Below are positions 56,390-64,000 of a DNA stretch of 64,000 nucleotides, piece after piece. Made by a program: the position numbers and the translations under genes. The number at the start of each line of letters is the position of its first letter. The first letter of the stretch is position 1. Location: contig NZ_MECJ01000006.1 in assembly GCF_014596475.1 (NCBI RefSeq), forward strand, positions 62,001 to 126,000. The letters run 5' to 3'. The notes under the pieces were generated by a model. It did not search any database and had not been told where the DNA came from. It worked only from the letters and a program-made list of their open reading frames with translations. Source of the DNA: Streptomyces sp. CBMA152. Its GTDB lineage: Bacteria > Actinomycetota > Actinomycetes > Streptomycetales > Streptomycetaceae.

Positions 56390-59300
56390 GTGCACACACC
56401 GCAGAAGCCGCAGACGTCGGAACATCCTGATGCCTTCCCGCTGACCGAGGCGCAGCTCGGCCTGATGGCCATCCACCGCTCGGTGCCCGCCCGCAACCTC
56501 TACAACATCGTCATCGAGTTCACGCTCGACCCCCGGTTCTCGTCGCAGGACATACGCACCGCCCTCGCGGCAGTCACCGAGGTGCAGCCCGCGCTGCGCC
56601 TGGGACTCGGCGAAGTACCCACCCCGCACGCGGAGCTGGTCCCGCCGCTCACCCCGGAGAATGTCCCGCTGAGCGCTCACCGGGCCTCGGCCGACTTTGC
56701 CGCCACGCGCGAGGCCCTTCTGGACGAGCTCGGCGCGCACGCCTTCACGCTGAATGCGCCGCCGCTGTTCGTCGCCGCCCACCTCGCGCCCGAAGGCGGG
56801 CCCGGCGACGCGATCCTGCTGCTCGCCGTCCACCACACCGTCTTCGACGGCTTCTCCGCCGGCCCGTTCGTACGCGATCTGAACGCGGCACTGGAAGGCA
56901 CCCTCGACAGCCGCGCCCTGGCGCCGGTCCGTGAGGCGGCCCTGCGTGCCGAGGTCGAGGCGCAGCTCGCGGCGGCGGAGGACGAGGACATCGCGCAGGA
57001 GGCGCGGGAGCTCGCCGCCCGGCTGCGCGCCGCCCCGGCCACCGAGCTCTACCCCCGCCCCGGCCGTCCCACCCGTACCGACTTCTCCGGCGCGCGGCGT
57101 GAACTCCCGCTCTCCGTCGAGGAGTCGGCGGCCGTGGACGATGCCTGCCGCAGGCTGGGCGTCACGCCCTTCACCTTCTTCTCGGCGGTGTACGCGGCCG
57201 TACTGGCCCGCCACTGCGGCAACGCGTCCGCGACCTTCGGCGCCACGCTGATGTCCCGGCGCACGCTCGACTCCTTCGACCTGTGCGGCTTCTTCGTCAA
57301 CACCCTGCCGCTGTCGGTGCCCGTCGACTGGGACGCGCCCTTCGCCGAGTTCGTCGCCAAGGTCGTCGACGAGGAGGTCGAGGACACCAAGTTCCGTACG
57401 CAGCTGCCGTTCAGCCGGGTGGTGGAGCAGTACGCGCCGGACCGCACCAGCGACCGCAACCCCGTCTTCTCCGCGCTCCTCGCCGTGCAGGACAGCACGG
57501 TCACCGAGCCGGGCGCGCCCGTGCGAGGTGTACGCCAACACGGCAACGGCTCGGCCAAGTTCGACCTCCTCCTCTTCGCCACGCCGACCGCGGACGGCTG
57601 GCTCCTGGAGCTGGAGCACGACCGGACCCTGCTGCCCGCCCCCGTCGCCGAGGCGCTGGCCGACTCGCTGCGCCAGGCGCTCACCCATGCCTCGACCGGA
57701 AGCGACACCCGTACGGTGGCCGGGCTCTTCGAGGACTCCGTACCGGCGAGCCAGGACGCGCCGCCCGCGCGGTCGCTCCCGTACGACACCGTCTACGAGT
57801 GGGTGATGGCCACCGCCGCCCAGCACCCCGAGCGCACCGCCGTGATCGAGGAAGGCGCGCCGATCAGCTACGGCGAGCTGGCCCGGCGCGTCGACGAGGT
57901 GGCCGGGGGGCTTGCCCGGCGCGGTGTCGGGCCGGGCGGCGTCGTGGGAGTGGCGACCCGGGGACTGACCGACACGGTCGTCACCGTCCTCGCCGCGCTG
58001 GCCCGGCGGGCCGCGTATCTGCCGCTGGATACCCAACTGCCGCCGGAACGCCTGGCCATGATGATTGATCAGGCACGGTGCCGACTGGTGGTCGGCTCTT
58101 TCGAAGGTACGGACGTCACCGTCGACCACCCCGCCGACCTGGCCGCCGAAGGCGCGCGGGACGGACGGCCGGACGTGACCGGGCGCGGCCCGGACGACCC
58201 CGTGTACACCATGTTCACCTCCGGCTCCACCGGCCGCCCCAAGGGCGTCCTCATGGGCAACGGCGCTCTGGTCAACCTCACCGACTGGCAGCTCGGCGTA
58301 CTCGGCATGGACGGCACGACACGCTTCCTCCAGTACGCCCCCATCGGCTTCGACGTCTCCTTCCAGGAGATCTTCCCGACCCTGGTGGCGGGCGGCACGC
58401 TGGTCTCGCGCGAGCCCGTGGACCGGCGCGACCTGCCCGCGCTCGTACGCAGGGTCGCCGAGACCGGAGTGACGCACCTCTATCTGCCGGTGGCCGCGCT
58501 GCGCCCGTTCGCGCTCGCGGCCGAGGATCTGGGGGAGCGGCTGCCCGGGCTGCGCCACATCTGCGTGGCGGGCGAGCAGCTCCAGGCGGACACCAGTGTT
58601 CAGGAGTTCTTCGAACTGCGGCCGCACATCCGCCTGTTCAACATGTACGGGCCGACCGAGACTCATGTCGTCACCGCGCAGGAACTGACCCGCGACACCC
58701 TGCCCTGGCCGGTCCACGTACCGATCGGCCGCCCGCTTCCCGGGGTCACCGCCCAGATCGTCGACGTCACCGGCCACCTCGCCCCGCTCGGCGTCACCGG
58801 CGAACTCCTCCTCGGCGGCCGCTGCCCGGCCCTGGGTTACGTCAACGATCCCGAGCGCACGGCCGAGCGCTTCGTGCCCGACCCTTACGGCGACGGTCCC
58901 GACGCCCGCCGCTACCGCACGGGCGACCAGGTCTTCCGGGACGAGCACGGGGTGCTGGTGTACGCCGGACGCGACGACGACCAGGTGAAGATCCGGGGTT
59001 ACCGGGTCGAGCTGGGGGAGCTGGAGTCGTCGGCCACGGCTCTGCCGGGAGTACGTGCGGCGGTCGCCGCCACCCATAAGGACGGCGTGGAGCGGCAGTT
59101 GCTGCTCTTCGTGGTGCTGGACGAGGCGACGCGGGCGAGCACCGGCTCGGTGCGCGACGCGCTCGCCGCCCGCCTCCCCTCGTATATGCACCCCGCCCAC
59201 GTCCTGGCCGTGGACTCCATCCCCACCAGCCACAACGGCAAGCTCGACCGGGCCGCGCTGCTGCGTCGGCTGCCCGAACTGCTCGTCGAGCGGGCTCAGG

Positions 59301-59566
59301 ACGACCCCGCCGCACCCACCGCCGACGGCGGACCCGCATCCGTATTGGAGACCGAACTGTGCGCACTCTGGTCCGAACTCCTCGGCGCGGACGTGCCGGT
59401 GGACGGCTCGCTGGTGGAGCACGGGGCCCACTCGCTCAACGTGCTCACCGCACTCGCACGGATCGAGCAGCGCCACGGCGTGCAGATCACGATCCTCGAC
59501 TTCTTCCGCACCCCCACCGTGCGGGCGCTGGCCGAGCTCATCACCATGGAAGGCAAGCACGTATGA
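56390..59566 (+). CDS. Single-module NRPS (condensation-adenylation-thiolation)
   Basis: A 1058-residue NRPS. The C domain is at about 15-440, with LTEAQLGLMAIHR and the catalytic HHTVFDG (His148/His149). The A domain is at about 465-960, with YTMFTSGSTGRPKG, FDVSFQEIFPTL (Asp of the specificity code, which binds an alpha-amino group), NMYGPTETH and YRTGDQV. The T domain has Ser about 1015 in HGAHSLNV. There is no thioesterase domain. It should activate an alpha-amino acid and condense it with an acyl donor. The C domain leads the protein, so an upstream carrier (perhaps the free ACP) must donate. GTG 56390 has GAGG 8 nt upstream. Its ATGA overlap couples it to the thioesterase. Confidence 0.9.
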   Translation: MHTPQKPQTSEHPDAFPLTEAQLGLMAIHRSVPARNLYNIVIEFTLDPRFSSQDIRTALAAVTEVQPALRLGLGEVPTPHAELVPPLTPENVPLSAHRASADFAATREALLDELGAHAFTLNAPPLFVAAHLAPEGGPGDAILLLAVHHTVFDGFSAGPFVRDLNAALEGTLDSRALAPVREAALRAEVEAQLAAAEDEDIAQEARELAARLRAAPATELYPRPGRPTRTDFSGARRELPLSVEESAAVDDACRRLGVTPFTFFSAVYAAVLARHCGNASATFGATLMSRRTLDSFDLCGFFVNTLPLSVPVDWDAPFAEFVAKVVDEEVEDTKFRTQLPFSRVVEQYAPDRTSDRNPVFSALLAVQDSTVTEPGAPVRGVRQHGNGSAKFDLLLFATPTADGWLLELEHDRTLLPAPVAEALADSLRQALTHASTGSDTRTVAGLFEDSVPASQDAPPARSLPYDTVYEWVMATAAQHPERTAVIEEGAPISYGELARRVDEVAGGLARRGVGPGGVVGVATRGLTDTVVTVLAALARRAAYLPLDTQLPPERLAMMIDQARCRLVVGSFEGTDVTVDHPADLAAEGARDGRPDVTGRGPDDPVYTMFTSGSTGRPKGVLMGNGALVNLTDWQLGVLGMDGTTRFLQYAPIGFDVSFQEIFPTLVAGGTLVSREPVDRRDLPALVRRVAETGVTHLYLPVAALRPFALAAEDLGERLPGLRHICVAGEQLQADTSVQEFFELRPHIRLFNMYGPTETHVVTAQELTRDTLPWPVHVPIGRPLPGVTAQIVDVTGHLAPLGVTGELLLGGRCPALGYVNDPERTAERFVPDPYGDGPDARRYRTGDQVFRDEHGVLVYAGRDDDQVKIRGYRVELGELESSATALPGVRAAVAATHKDGVERQLLLFVVLDEATRASTGSVRDALAARLPSYMHPAHVLAVDSIPTSHNGKLDRAALLRRLPELLVERAQDDPAAPTADGGPASVLETELCALWSELLGADVPVDGSLVEHGAHSLNVLTALARIEQRHGVQITILDFFRTPTVRALAELITMEGKHV

Positions 59567-60303
59567 CCACGCCACCGGCCACGTTCGCCTCGCCCCTGCT
59601 GGTCCCGCTGGGCCGGGGCACCGGCGACGCGCACACCGTGCTGCTCCCCGCCGCGGGCGGCGGCTTCAGCCCGTACTACTCGCTCGCAGGCGGACTCACC
59701 CACCGTGGCCCCGTCCACGCGATCCGCGCCATGGGCCTGATGCCCGGCGAGGAGCCCGACCGCGATGTGCCCACGATGGTCGAGCGCTATCTCGACCTCA
59801 TCAACTCCCGTCCGGTGAGGCCGAGTTACCTCGTCGGCTGGTCGCTCGGCGGGGTGCTCGCCTGGGAGCTCGCGGCCCGGATCGGCCGCGAGGGCGCCGC
59901 CCCGGCGGTGGTGATGGTGGACAGCTACGCCCGCCTCGCCGACCGCGAGGGTGCGACGCGCGACGAGGTCCTGGACCGCATCGGCCGTTCCATGGGCTTC
60001 GAGCCGACCTGGGACCAGGCCCCGCGGGTACGCGAGGTCGCCGCCGCGCACCTCGACGCGGCCCACGCCCACCTCGCCTCGGCGGAGTGCGAACCCCCGG
60101 CCCTGCTGCTCTCCTGCACGGCCGGGCGCGGCGCCGACCAGCTCGACCAGTGGGCCCTGCGCGCCCCGAACCTGCGGGTGCGGGAGGTGGACTGCGACCA
60201 CTTCGAGGTCCTGGACGCCGCCCGTACGCCGACGCTGCTGCGCCACATCGACGACTTCCTGACGACCCTGGACCAGGGCTCGTACGGGACCTTCGCGGGC
60301 TGA
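59563..60303 (+). CDS. Free-standing thioesterase (type II, alpha/beta hydrolase)
   Basis: A 246-residue thioesterase with GWSLGG (Ser94) and a late His in DCDHFEVLD (His213). It follows the pattern of type II NRPS/PKS thioesterases that edit mis-acylated carriers. Because the NRPS module lacks its own TE, it may also release the product. It overlaps the NRPS stop (ATGA) and precedes the PhzE-like gene by 12 nt. Confidence 0.87.
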   Translation: MTTPPATFASPLLVPLGRGTGDAHTVLLPAAGGGFSPYYSLAGGLTHRGPVHAIRAMGLMPGEEPDRDVPTMVERYLDLINSRPVRPSYLVGWSLGGVLAWELAARIGREGAAPAVVMVDSYARLADREGATRDEVLDRIGRSMGFEPTWDQAPRVREVAAAHLDAAHAHLASAECEPPALLLSCTAGRGADQLDQWALRAPNLRVREVDCDHFEVLDAARTPTLLRHIDDFLTTLDQGSYGTFAG

Positions 60304-60315
60304 CAAGGAATCGCC

Positions 60316-62280
60316 ATGGCCGACACCGCACCGGGCAGCGCCCTGCCCTCCGCCCTGCCCCCCGTCCTGCTGGACGGTTCCCCCTTCGCACTGCTCCACC
60401 GCCCGCACGCCACGGGCCAGGACGGACTCGAACTCCTCCTCGGCGACATCACGGCCGCCGACCGCCTCGCCGACCTGCCGCTCGACACCACGACGCCTGC
60501 GGCCGAAGGCCCGCGCCATGAACTCCTCGCGATCCTGCCGTACCGGCAGATCACCGAGCGCGGCTACGCCTGCAACGACGACGGTGCCCCGCTGGTGGTG
60601 ATGAGCGTGCGCGAGCAGCGCGAGCTCTCCGTCGCACGGCTCCTGGCCGAGATCCCCGACGTCCCCCAGACGCTGAGCGACGCGGGGTTCGACATCGAGG
60701 ACGAGGAGTACGCGCGGATCGTCCGCAAGGTGCTCGCCGAGGAGATCGGCAACGGCGCGGGTGCCAACTTCGTCATCAAGCGCTCCTTCGTCGCCACCGT
60801 CGAGGACTGGTCCCCGGCCGCCGCGCTGGCGCTCTTCGGGCGGCTCCTTGCCCGGGAGTCGGGCACGTACTGGACCTTCCTCGTGCACACCGGCGACCGC
60901 ACCTTCGTGGGCGCCTCGCCCGAGCGGCATGTGAGCCTGGAGGCCGGCACGGTCACCATGAACCCGATCAGCGGCACCTACCGCTATCCGGCCTCGGGCC
61001 CGACCGTCGAGGGCGCCCTGGGCCTGCTCGCCGACCGCAAGGAGCGCGAGGAGCTCCATATGGTCGTCGACGAGGAGCTCAAGATGATGACCCGGATCTG
61101 TGATCCGGGCGTACGGGTGGAGGGCCCCTACCTCAAGGAGATGAAGCGGCTCGCCCACACCGAGTACTTCATCCGGGGCGAGAGCTCGCTGGACGCCCGC
61201 GAGATCCTGCGCGAGACCATGTTCGCGCCGACGATCACCGGCAGCCCGGTGGAGAGCGCCTGCCGGGTGCTGCGGCAGTACGAACCCCGGGGCCGCTCCT
61301 ATTACAGCGGCGCGCTGGCCCTGATCGGCCGGGACGGCGACGGACGCCGGGCGATGGACTCCGCGATCCTCATCCGTACGGCCGAGGTCGACCGCGCCGG
61401 GCGTCTCGAACTCGGCGTCGGCGCCACGCTGGTGCGCCACTCCGACCCGGAGAGCGAGGTGGCGGAGACCCACGCCAAGGCCGCCGGACTGCTCGGCGCG
61501 CTCCGGGACGAACAGGCTCCCGACGACCGGCGGGAGGCGGCCGTGTCCACCCTGGCTCTGGACCCCAGGGTGCAGGACGGGCTCACCCGGTACAACCAGG
61601 GCCTGGCCCGGTTCTGGCTGGAGCCCCGGCCCTCGGAGCACACGGAACTCGCCGGGCTGCGCGTGCTCGTCGTCGACAACGAGGACACCTTCACCGCGAT
61701 GCTGGGGCACCAACTCCGTTCGCTGGGACCGCAGGTGACGATCCACACCTGGTACGACCTGCCGGAGTCGGCCCTGGACGACGTCGATCTGGTGGTCGTG
61801 GGCCCCGGCCCCGGCGACCCGCGCCAGAGTGCCGACCCCAAGATCGCGGCGGTGCGCAGCCTGGTGGAGCGGCTGCTCGAACACCGGATCCCGTGTGTGG
61901 CCGTATGCCTCGGTCACCAGGTGGTCTCGGGTGTCCTCGGCCTTCCTCTCGTACGCAAGGAGGTCCCCAACCAGGGACTCCAGGAGGAGATCGACTTCTT
62001 CGGCAGCCAGGTGCGCGTCGGCTTCTACAACGCCTTCGCCGGACGTACGGAGAGCGACCGGATCCACCTGGACGGTTCCGGGACCGTCGAGATCAGCCGG
62101 GACACCCGCACCGGTGAGGTGCACGGGCTGCGCGGCCCCGGCTTCGCCACCGCCCAGTTCCACCCCGAGTCCCTGCTCACCGAGCACGGCCCGGCCCTGC
62201 TCCACGACCTGGTGACCACGGCCCTCAAGACGCCGTACGAAACCGATATGCCCAACCACGCACGGGGGACCGACCGTTGA
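60316..62280 (+). CDS. phzE: 2-amino-2-deoxyisochorismate synthase (PhzE-type)
   Basis: A 654-residue fused enzyme. Residues 1-430 form the chorismate-binding synthase half (NFVIKRSFVATVEDW, GASPERHVSLEAGTVTMNPISGTYR, FIRGESSLDAREILRETMFAPTITGSPVESACRVLRQYE), and 450-654 form a glutamine amidotransferase half with VCLGHQVVSG (Cys531) and FHPESLLTEHG. It converts chorismate plus Gln to ADIC. Length and order match PhzE and differ from TrpE/TrpG. It forms the first committed step before PhzD. Its last codons overlap the DAHP synthase start. Confidence 0.93.
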   Translation: MADTAPGSALPSALPPVLLDGSPFALLHRPHATGQDGLELLLGDITAADRLADLPLDTTTPAAEGPRHELLAILPYRQITERGYACNDDGAPLVVMSVREQRELSVARLLAEIPDVPQTLSDAGFDIEDEEYARIVRKVLAEEIGNGAGANFVIKRSFVATVEDWSPAAALALFGRLLARESGTYWTFLVHTGDRTFVGASPERHVSLEAGTVTMNPISGTYRYPASGPTVEGALGLLADRKEREELHMVVDEELKMMTRICDPGVRVEGPYLKEMKRLAHTEYFIRGESSLDAREILRETMFAPTITGSPVESACRVLRQYEPRGRSYYSGALALIGRDGDGRRAMDSAILIRTAEVDRAGRLELGVGATLVRHSDPESEVAETHAKAAGLLGALRDEQAPDDRREAAVSTLALDPRVQDGLTRYNQGLARFWLEPRPSEHTELAGLRVLVVDNEDTFTAMLGHQLRSLGPQVTIHTWYDLPESALDDVDLVVVGPGPGDPRQSADPKIAAVRSLVERLLEHRIPCVAVCLGHQVVSGVLGLPLVRKEVPNQGLQEEIDFFGSQVRVGFYNAFAGRTESDRIHLDGSGTVEISRDTRTGEVHGLRGPGFATAQFHPESLLTEHGPALLHDLVTTALKTPYETDMPNHARGTDR

Positions 62281-63497
62281 GCATCACCACCGAGGCCCGG
62301 CGCCCGGACACCACCTTGCTTCCGCTGCCCGCGAGAGAGCGGGACTCGCTGGCCGAACTGCCGGCCGGGCAGCAGCCGTCCTGGGCGGACGCGGAGCTGC
62401 TGGCGAAGGTGCGCGGCGAGCTCGCCGACAGCGCGCCGCTCGTCCCCGCGCACGAGACCGTACGCCTGCGGGCCCTGCTCGCCGAGGTCGCACTCGGCCG
62501 GGCCCTGGTCGTCCAGGCCGGGGACTGCGCCGAGGACCCCGCCGACCGCACCCAGGAAGCCGTCGACCGCAAGGCCGGGCTGATCGACTGCCTGGCCGGC
62601 ATCCTCCAGGCCCGCGCCGGACTCCCGGTGCTGCGCGTCGGCCGCATCGCGGGCCAGTACGCCAAGCCCCGCTCGCAACCGGTCGAACAGCGCGACGGCG
62701 TCGAACTCCCGGTATTTCGTGGGCCGTTGGTGAACGCGCCCGGCTTCGACCCGTACGAGCGACGCCACGATCCACTGCGGATGCTCGACTGCCACCAGGC
62801 GGCCGCGTCCGTCCTCGACCGGCTGCACGACCGGCACGACACCCGGCCCGGCGGCACCCCCGTCTGGACCAGCCATGAAGCGCTCGTCCTCGACTACGAG
62901 CTGCCGCAGCTGCGCCGCGACGCCTACAACCGCACCTTCCTCACCTCCACCCACTGGCCGTGGATCGGCGAGCGCACCCGTCAACTCGACGGTGCACACG
63001 TGGAGTTGATGTCCAGGATCGCCAACCCGGTGTCCTGCAAGGTCGGCCCGACCATGACGGTGGACGAACTGCTCGCGCTGTGCGCCCGGCTCGACCCCAA
63101 CCGGCAGCCCGGGCGGCTCACCCTCATCGCCCGGCTCGGCGCGGACGTGGTGAGCGAGCGCCTGCCCGCACTGGTGGCGGCCGTACGCGACGCGGGGCAC
63201 CCGGTGAGCTGGCTCTGCGACCCGATGCACGCCAACACGTACACCGACCGGGGTGGCCGCAAGACCCGGTCGGTCGCCACCGTCATCGACGAGCTCCAGC
63301 GCTTCCACACCGCCGTCACCCAGGAGGGCGGCACGGCGGGCGGGCTCCACCTGGAGGCCACGCCGGAGCCGGTCGCCGAATGTGTCGCCGACTCCGAGCC
63401 GCTGGCGTCCGGCGCGTACACCACGCTGTGCGACCCGCGACTCAACCTCCAGCAAGCCATCGCCGTGGCCAACGCCTGGCCGCAGCAAGCCAGTTGA
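62277..63497 (+). CDS. phzC: Class II DAHP synthase (PhzC-type)
   Basis: A 406-residue class II 3-deoxy-D-arabino-heptulosonate 7-phosphate synthase joining phosphoenolpyruvate and erythrose 4-phosphate, the entry step of the shikimate path. Motifs include GDCAEDPADRT, RVGRIAGQYAKPRS, HWPWIGERTRQ and NPVSCKVGPTM, LCDPMHANT. It is shorter than the feedback-regulated housekeeping enzyme, as in phenazine clusters, and so probably raises flux without aromatic feedback. The start is TTG overlapping the PhzE stop (TTGA), with GGGGGA upstream. Confidence 0.9.
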   Translation: MSITTEARRPDTTLLPLPARERDSLAELPAGQQPSWADAELLAKVRGELADSAPLVPAHETVRLRALLAEVALGRALVVQAGDCAEDPADRTQEAVDRKAGLIDCLAGILQARAGLPVLRVGRIAGQYAKPRSQPVEQRDGVELPVFRGPLVNAPGFDPYERRHDPLRMLDCHQAAASVLDRLHDRHDTRPGGTPVWTSHEALVLDYELPQLRRDAYNRTFLTSTHWPWIGERTRQLDGAHVELMSRIANPVSCKVGPTMTVDELLALCARLDPNRQPGRLTLIARLGADVVSERLPALVAAVRDAGHPVSWLCDPMHANTYTDRGGRKTRSVATVIDELQRFHTAVTQEGGTAGGLHLEATPEPVAECVADSEPLASGAYTTLCDPRLNLQQAIAVANAWPQQAS

Positions 63498-63550
63498 GCT
63501 TCCTGGCTCGTCGATCCCCCGAACCGTCGTCTGCCGAAAGATCCGCCCCC

Positions 63551-64000
63551 ATGGCACTTCCCGCGATCCAGTCCTATCCGCCGCCCTCCGGCGCCGAGCT
63601 GCCCGAGAACCAGGTCACCTGGCGCATCGACCCCGACCGTGCGGTGCTGCTCGTCCACGACATGCAGCGGTACTTCGTCGACGCCTTCCCCGCAGGCCAG
63701 GAGCCCGCGCTCTCGCTGACGGCCAACGTCCGCGCGCTGCGCGACTCCGCGGCCGCCAACGGGATGCCAGTCGCCTACACCGCACAGCCCGGCGGTATGA
63801 CCGCACCCGAGCGGGGTCTGCTCAACGACTTCTGGGGTCCGGGGATGACCGTGAGCCGCGAACAGCGCGCGGTCGTCGACGGCATCGAACCGCGCCCCGG
63901 CGACTGGGTGTTCACCAAGTGGCGCTACAGCGCCTTCCACCGCACCGGGCTGCTCGACCTCCTGCGCGAGCAGGGCCGCGACCAGCTCGTCATCTGCGGT
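63551..64000 (+). CDS. phzD: Isochorismatase (PhzD-type), cut by the window end
   Basis: The first 150 residues of a PhzD-like hydrolase: IQSYPPPS, DPDRAVLLVHDMQRYF (catalytic Asp37), YTAQPGGMTAPERGLLNDFWGPGM and WVFTKWRYSAF (catalytic Lys123). Spacing matches Pseudomonas PhzD (Asp38, Lys122). It removes pyruvate from ADIC to give 2,3-dihydro-3-hydroxyanthranilate. The frame is open to the last base, so about 55 residues lie outside the window. A weak SD region precedes ATG 63551. Confidence 0.9.
   Translation, partial: MALPAIQSYPPPSGAELPENQVTWRIDPDRAVLLVHDMQRYFVDAFPAGQEPALSLTANVRALRDSAAANGMPVAYTAQPGGMTAPERGLLNDFWGPGMTVSREQRAVVDGIEPRPGDWVFTKWRYSAFHRTGLLDLLREQGRDQLVICG

Noticed and set aside
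56273..59575. Very long antisense reading frame (1100 codons) opposite the NRPS
   Set aside because: GC-rich codon bias leaves the complementary frame open; it has Arg/Gly/His-rich composition, no SD and no domain, and the sense strand has all NRPS motifs.
59296..62259. 987-codon antisense frame opposite TE/PhzE
   Set aside because: Same mirror effect; no recognisable domain.
60316..64000. Firm assignment as a phenazine cluster
   Set aside because: PhzF, PhzA/B and PhzG are not in the window and the same three enzymes also serve 3-hydroxyanthranilate pathways.

Overview
The window is a piece of a Streptomyces (or close relative) chromosome. The DNA is very GC-rich with GC3-biased codons, SD sequences are GGAGG-like with frequent GTG starts, and the gene content is typical of the genus: SARP regulators, a PucR-type regulator, an ArpA/ScbR-like gamma-butyrolactone receptor homologue, FHA/Ser-Thr kinase signalling, Rpf and LGFP cell-wall proteins, and the long 481-residue GAPDH. 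No rRNA, tRNA, CRISPR or intact insertion sequence was seen.

1-10.9 kb holds ordinary metabolism and housekeeping: thiolase plus aldehyde dehydrogenase (aromatic or aldehyde degradation), AEC transporter, thioredoxin, a Cys-X4-Cys flavoprotein reductase, an SNase-like protein, a GNAT acetyltransferase, a protealysin-like M4 peptidase, CorA and a pirin. 11-22.2 kb is a secretion island. It has a 36-residue secreted micro-peptide with a Tat-exported DUF4185-type protein, two LGFP-repeat wall hydrolases sharing an almost identical C-terminal block, a membrane Ser/Thr kinase with an FHA partner, a regulator fusing a LuxR/GerE HTH to a SARP, and three secreted hydrolase genes of which two are broken. 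Two repeated promoter designs occur here: a palindrome plus -10 design in three copies, and tandem heptamers 11 bp apart in two copies. They fit the two DNA-binding domains of the fusion regulator.

22.3-29 kb carries GAPDH and three consecutive secreted proteins, each with the same five-unit FG-GAP/VCBS-like tail on a different head (unknown, NlpC/P60, Rpf). 29-31 kb carries a 60-residue secreted peptide with two DIIWA motifs, a 133-residue unknown protein and a divergent TrmB-like/LuxR regulator. A GAF/PucR regulator and a catalytically degenerate IS701-type transposase-like gene follow.

35-64 kb (cut by the window end) looks like one biosynthetic gene cluster. It has a SARP activator and many redox or tailoring genes (two SDRs, a quinone oxidoreductase, an MBL hydrolase, a flavin reductase, a GMC oxidoreductase, an LLM monooxygenase, an ABM monooxygenase, a trio of NTF2/SnoaL-fold proteins, a FAD hydroxylase and an NmrA-like protein). 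A translationally coupled acyl-supply cassette ACP-E1alpha-E1beta-E2-PPTase is next, with regulators including a GBL-receptor homologue and a HTH-only LysR fragment. Last comes an operon C-A-T NRPS / thioesterase / PhzE / PhzC / PhzD, which makes 2,3-dihydro-3-hydroxyanthranilate from chorismate. The product is therefore expected to join a chorismate-derived aminobenzoate (3-hydroxyanthranilate or a phenazine), an NRPS-activated amino acid and possibly a 2-oxo-acid-derived acyl group. No phenazine-specific PhzF/PhzB/PhzG is visible, so the product class is open.
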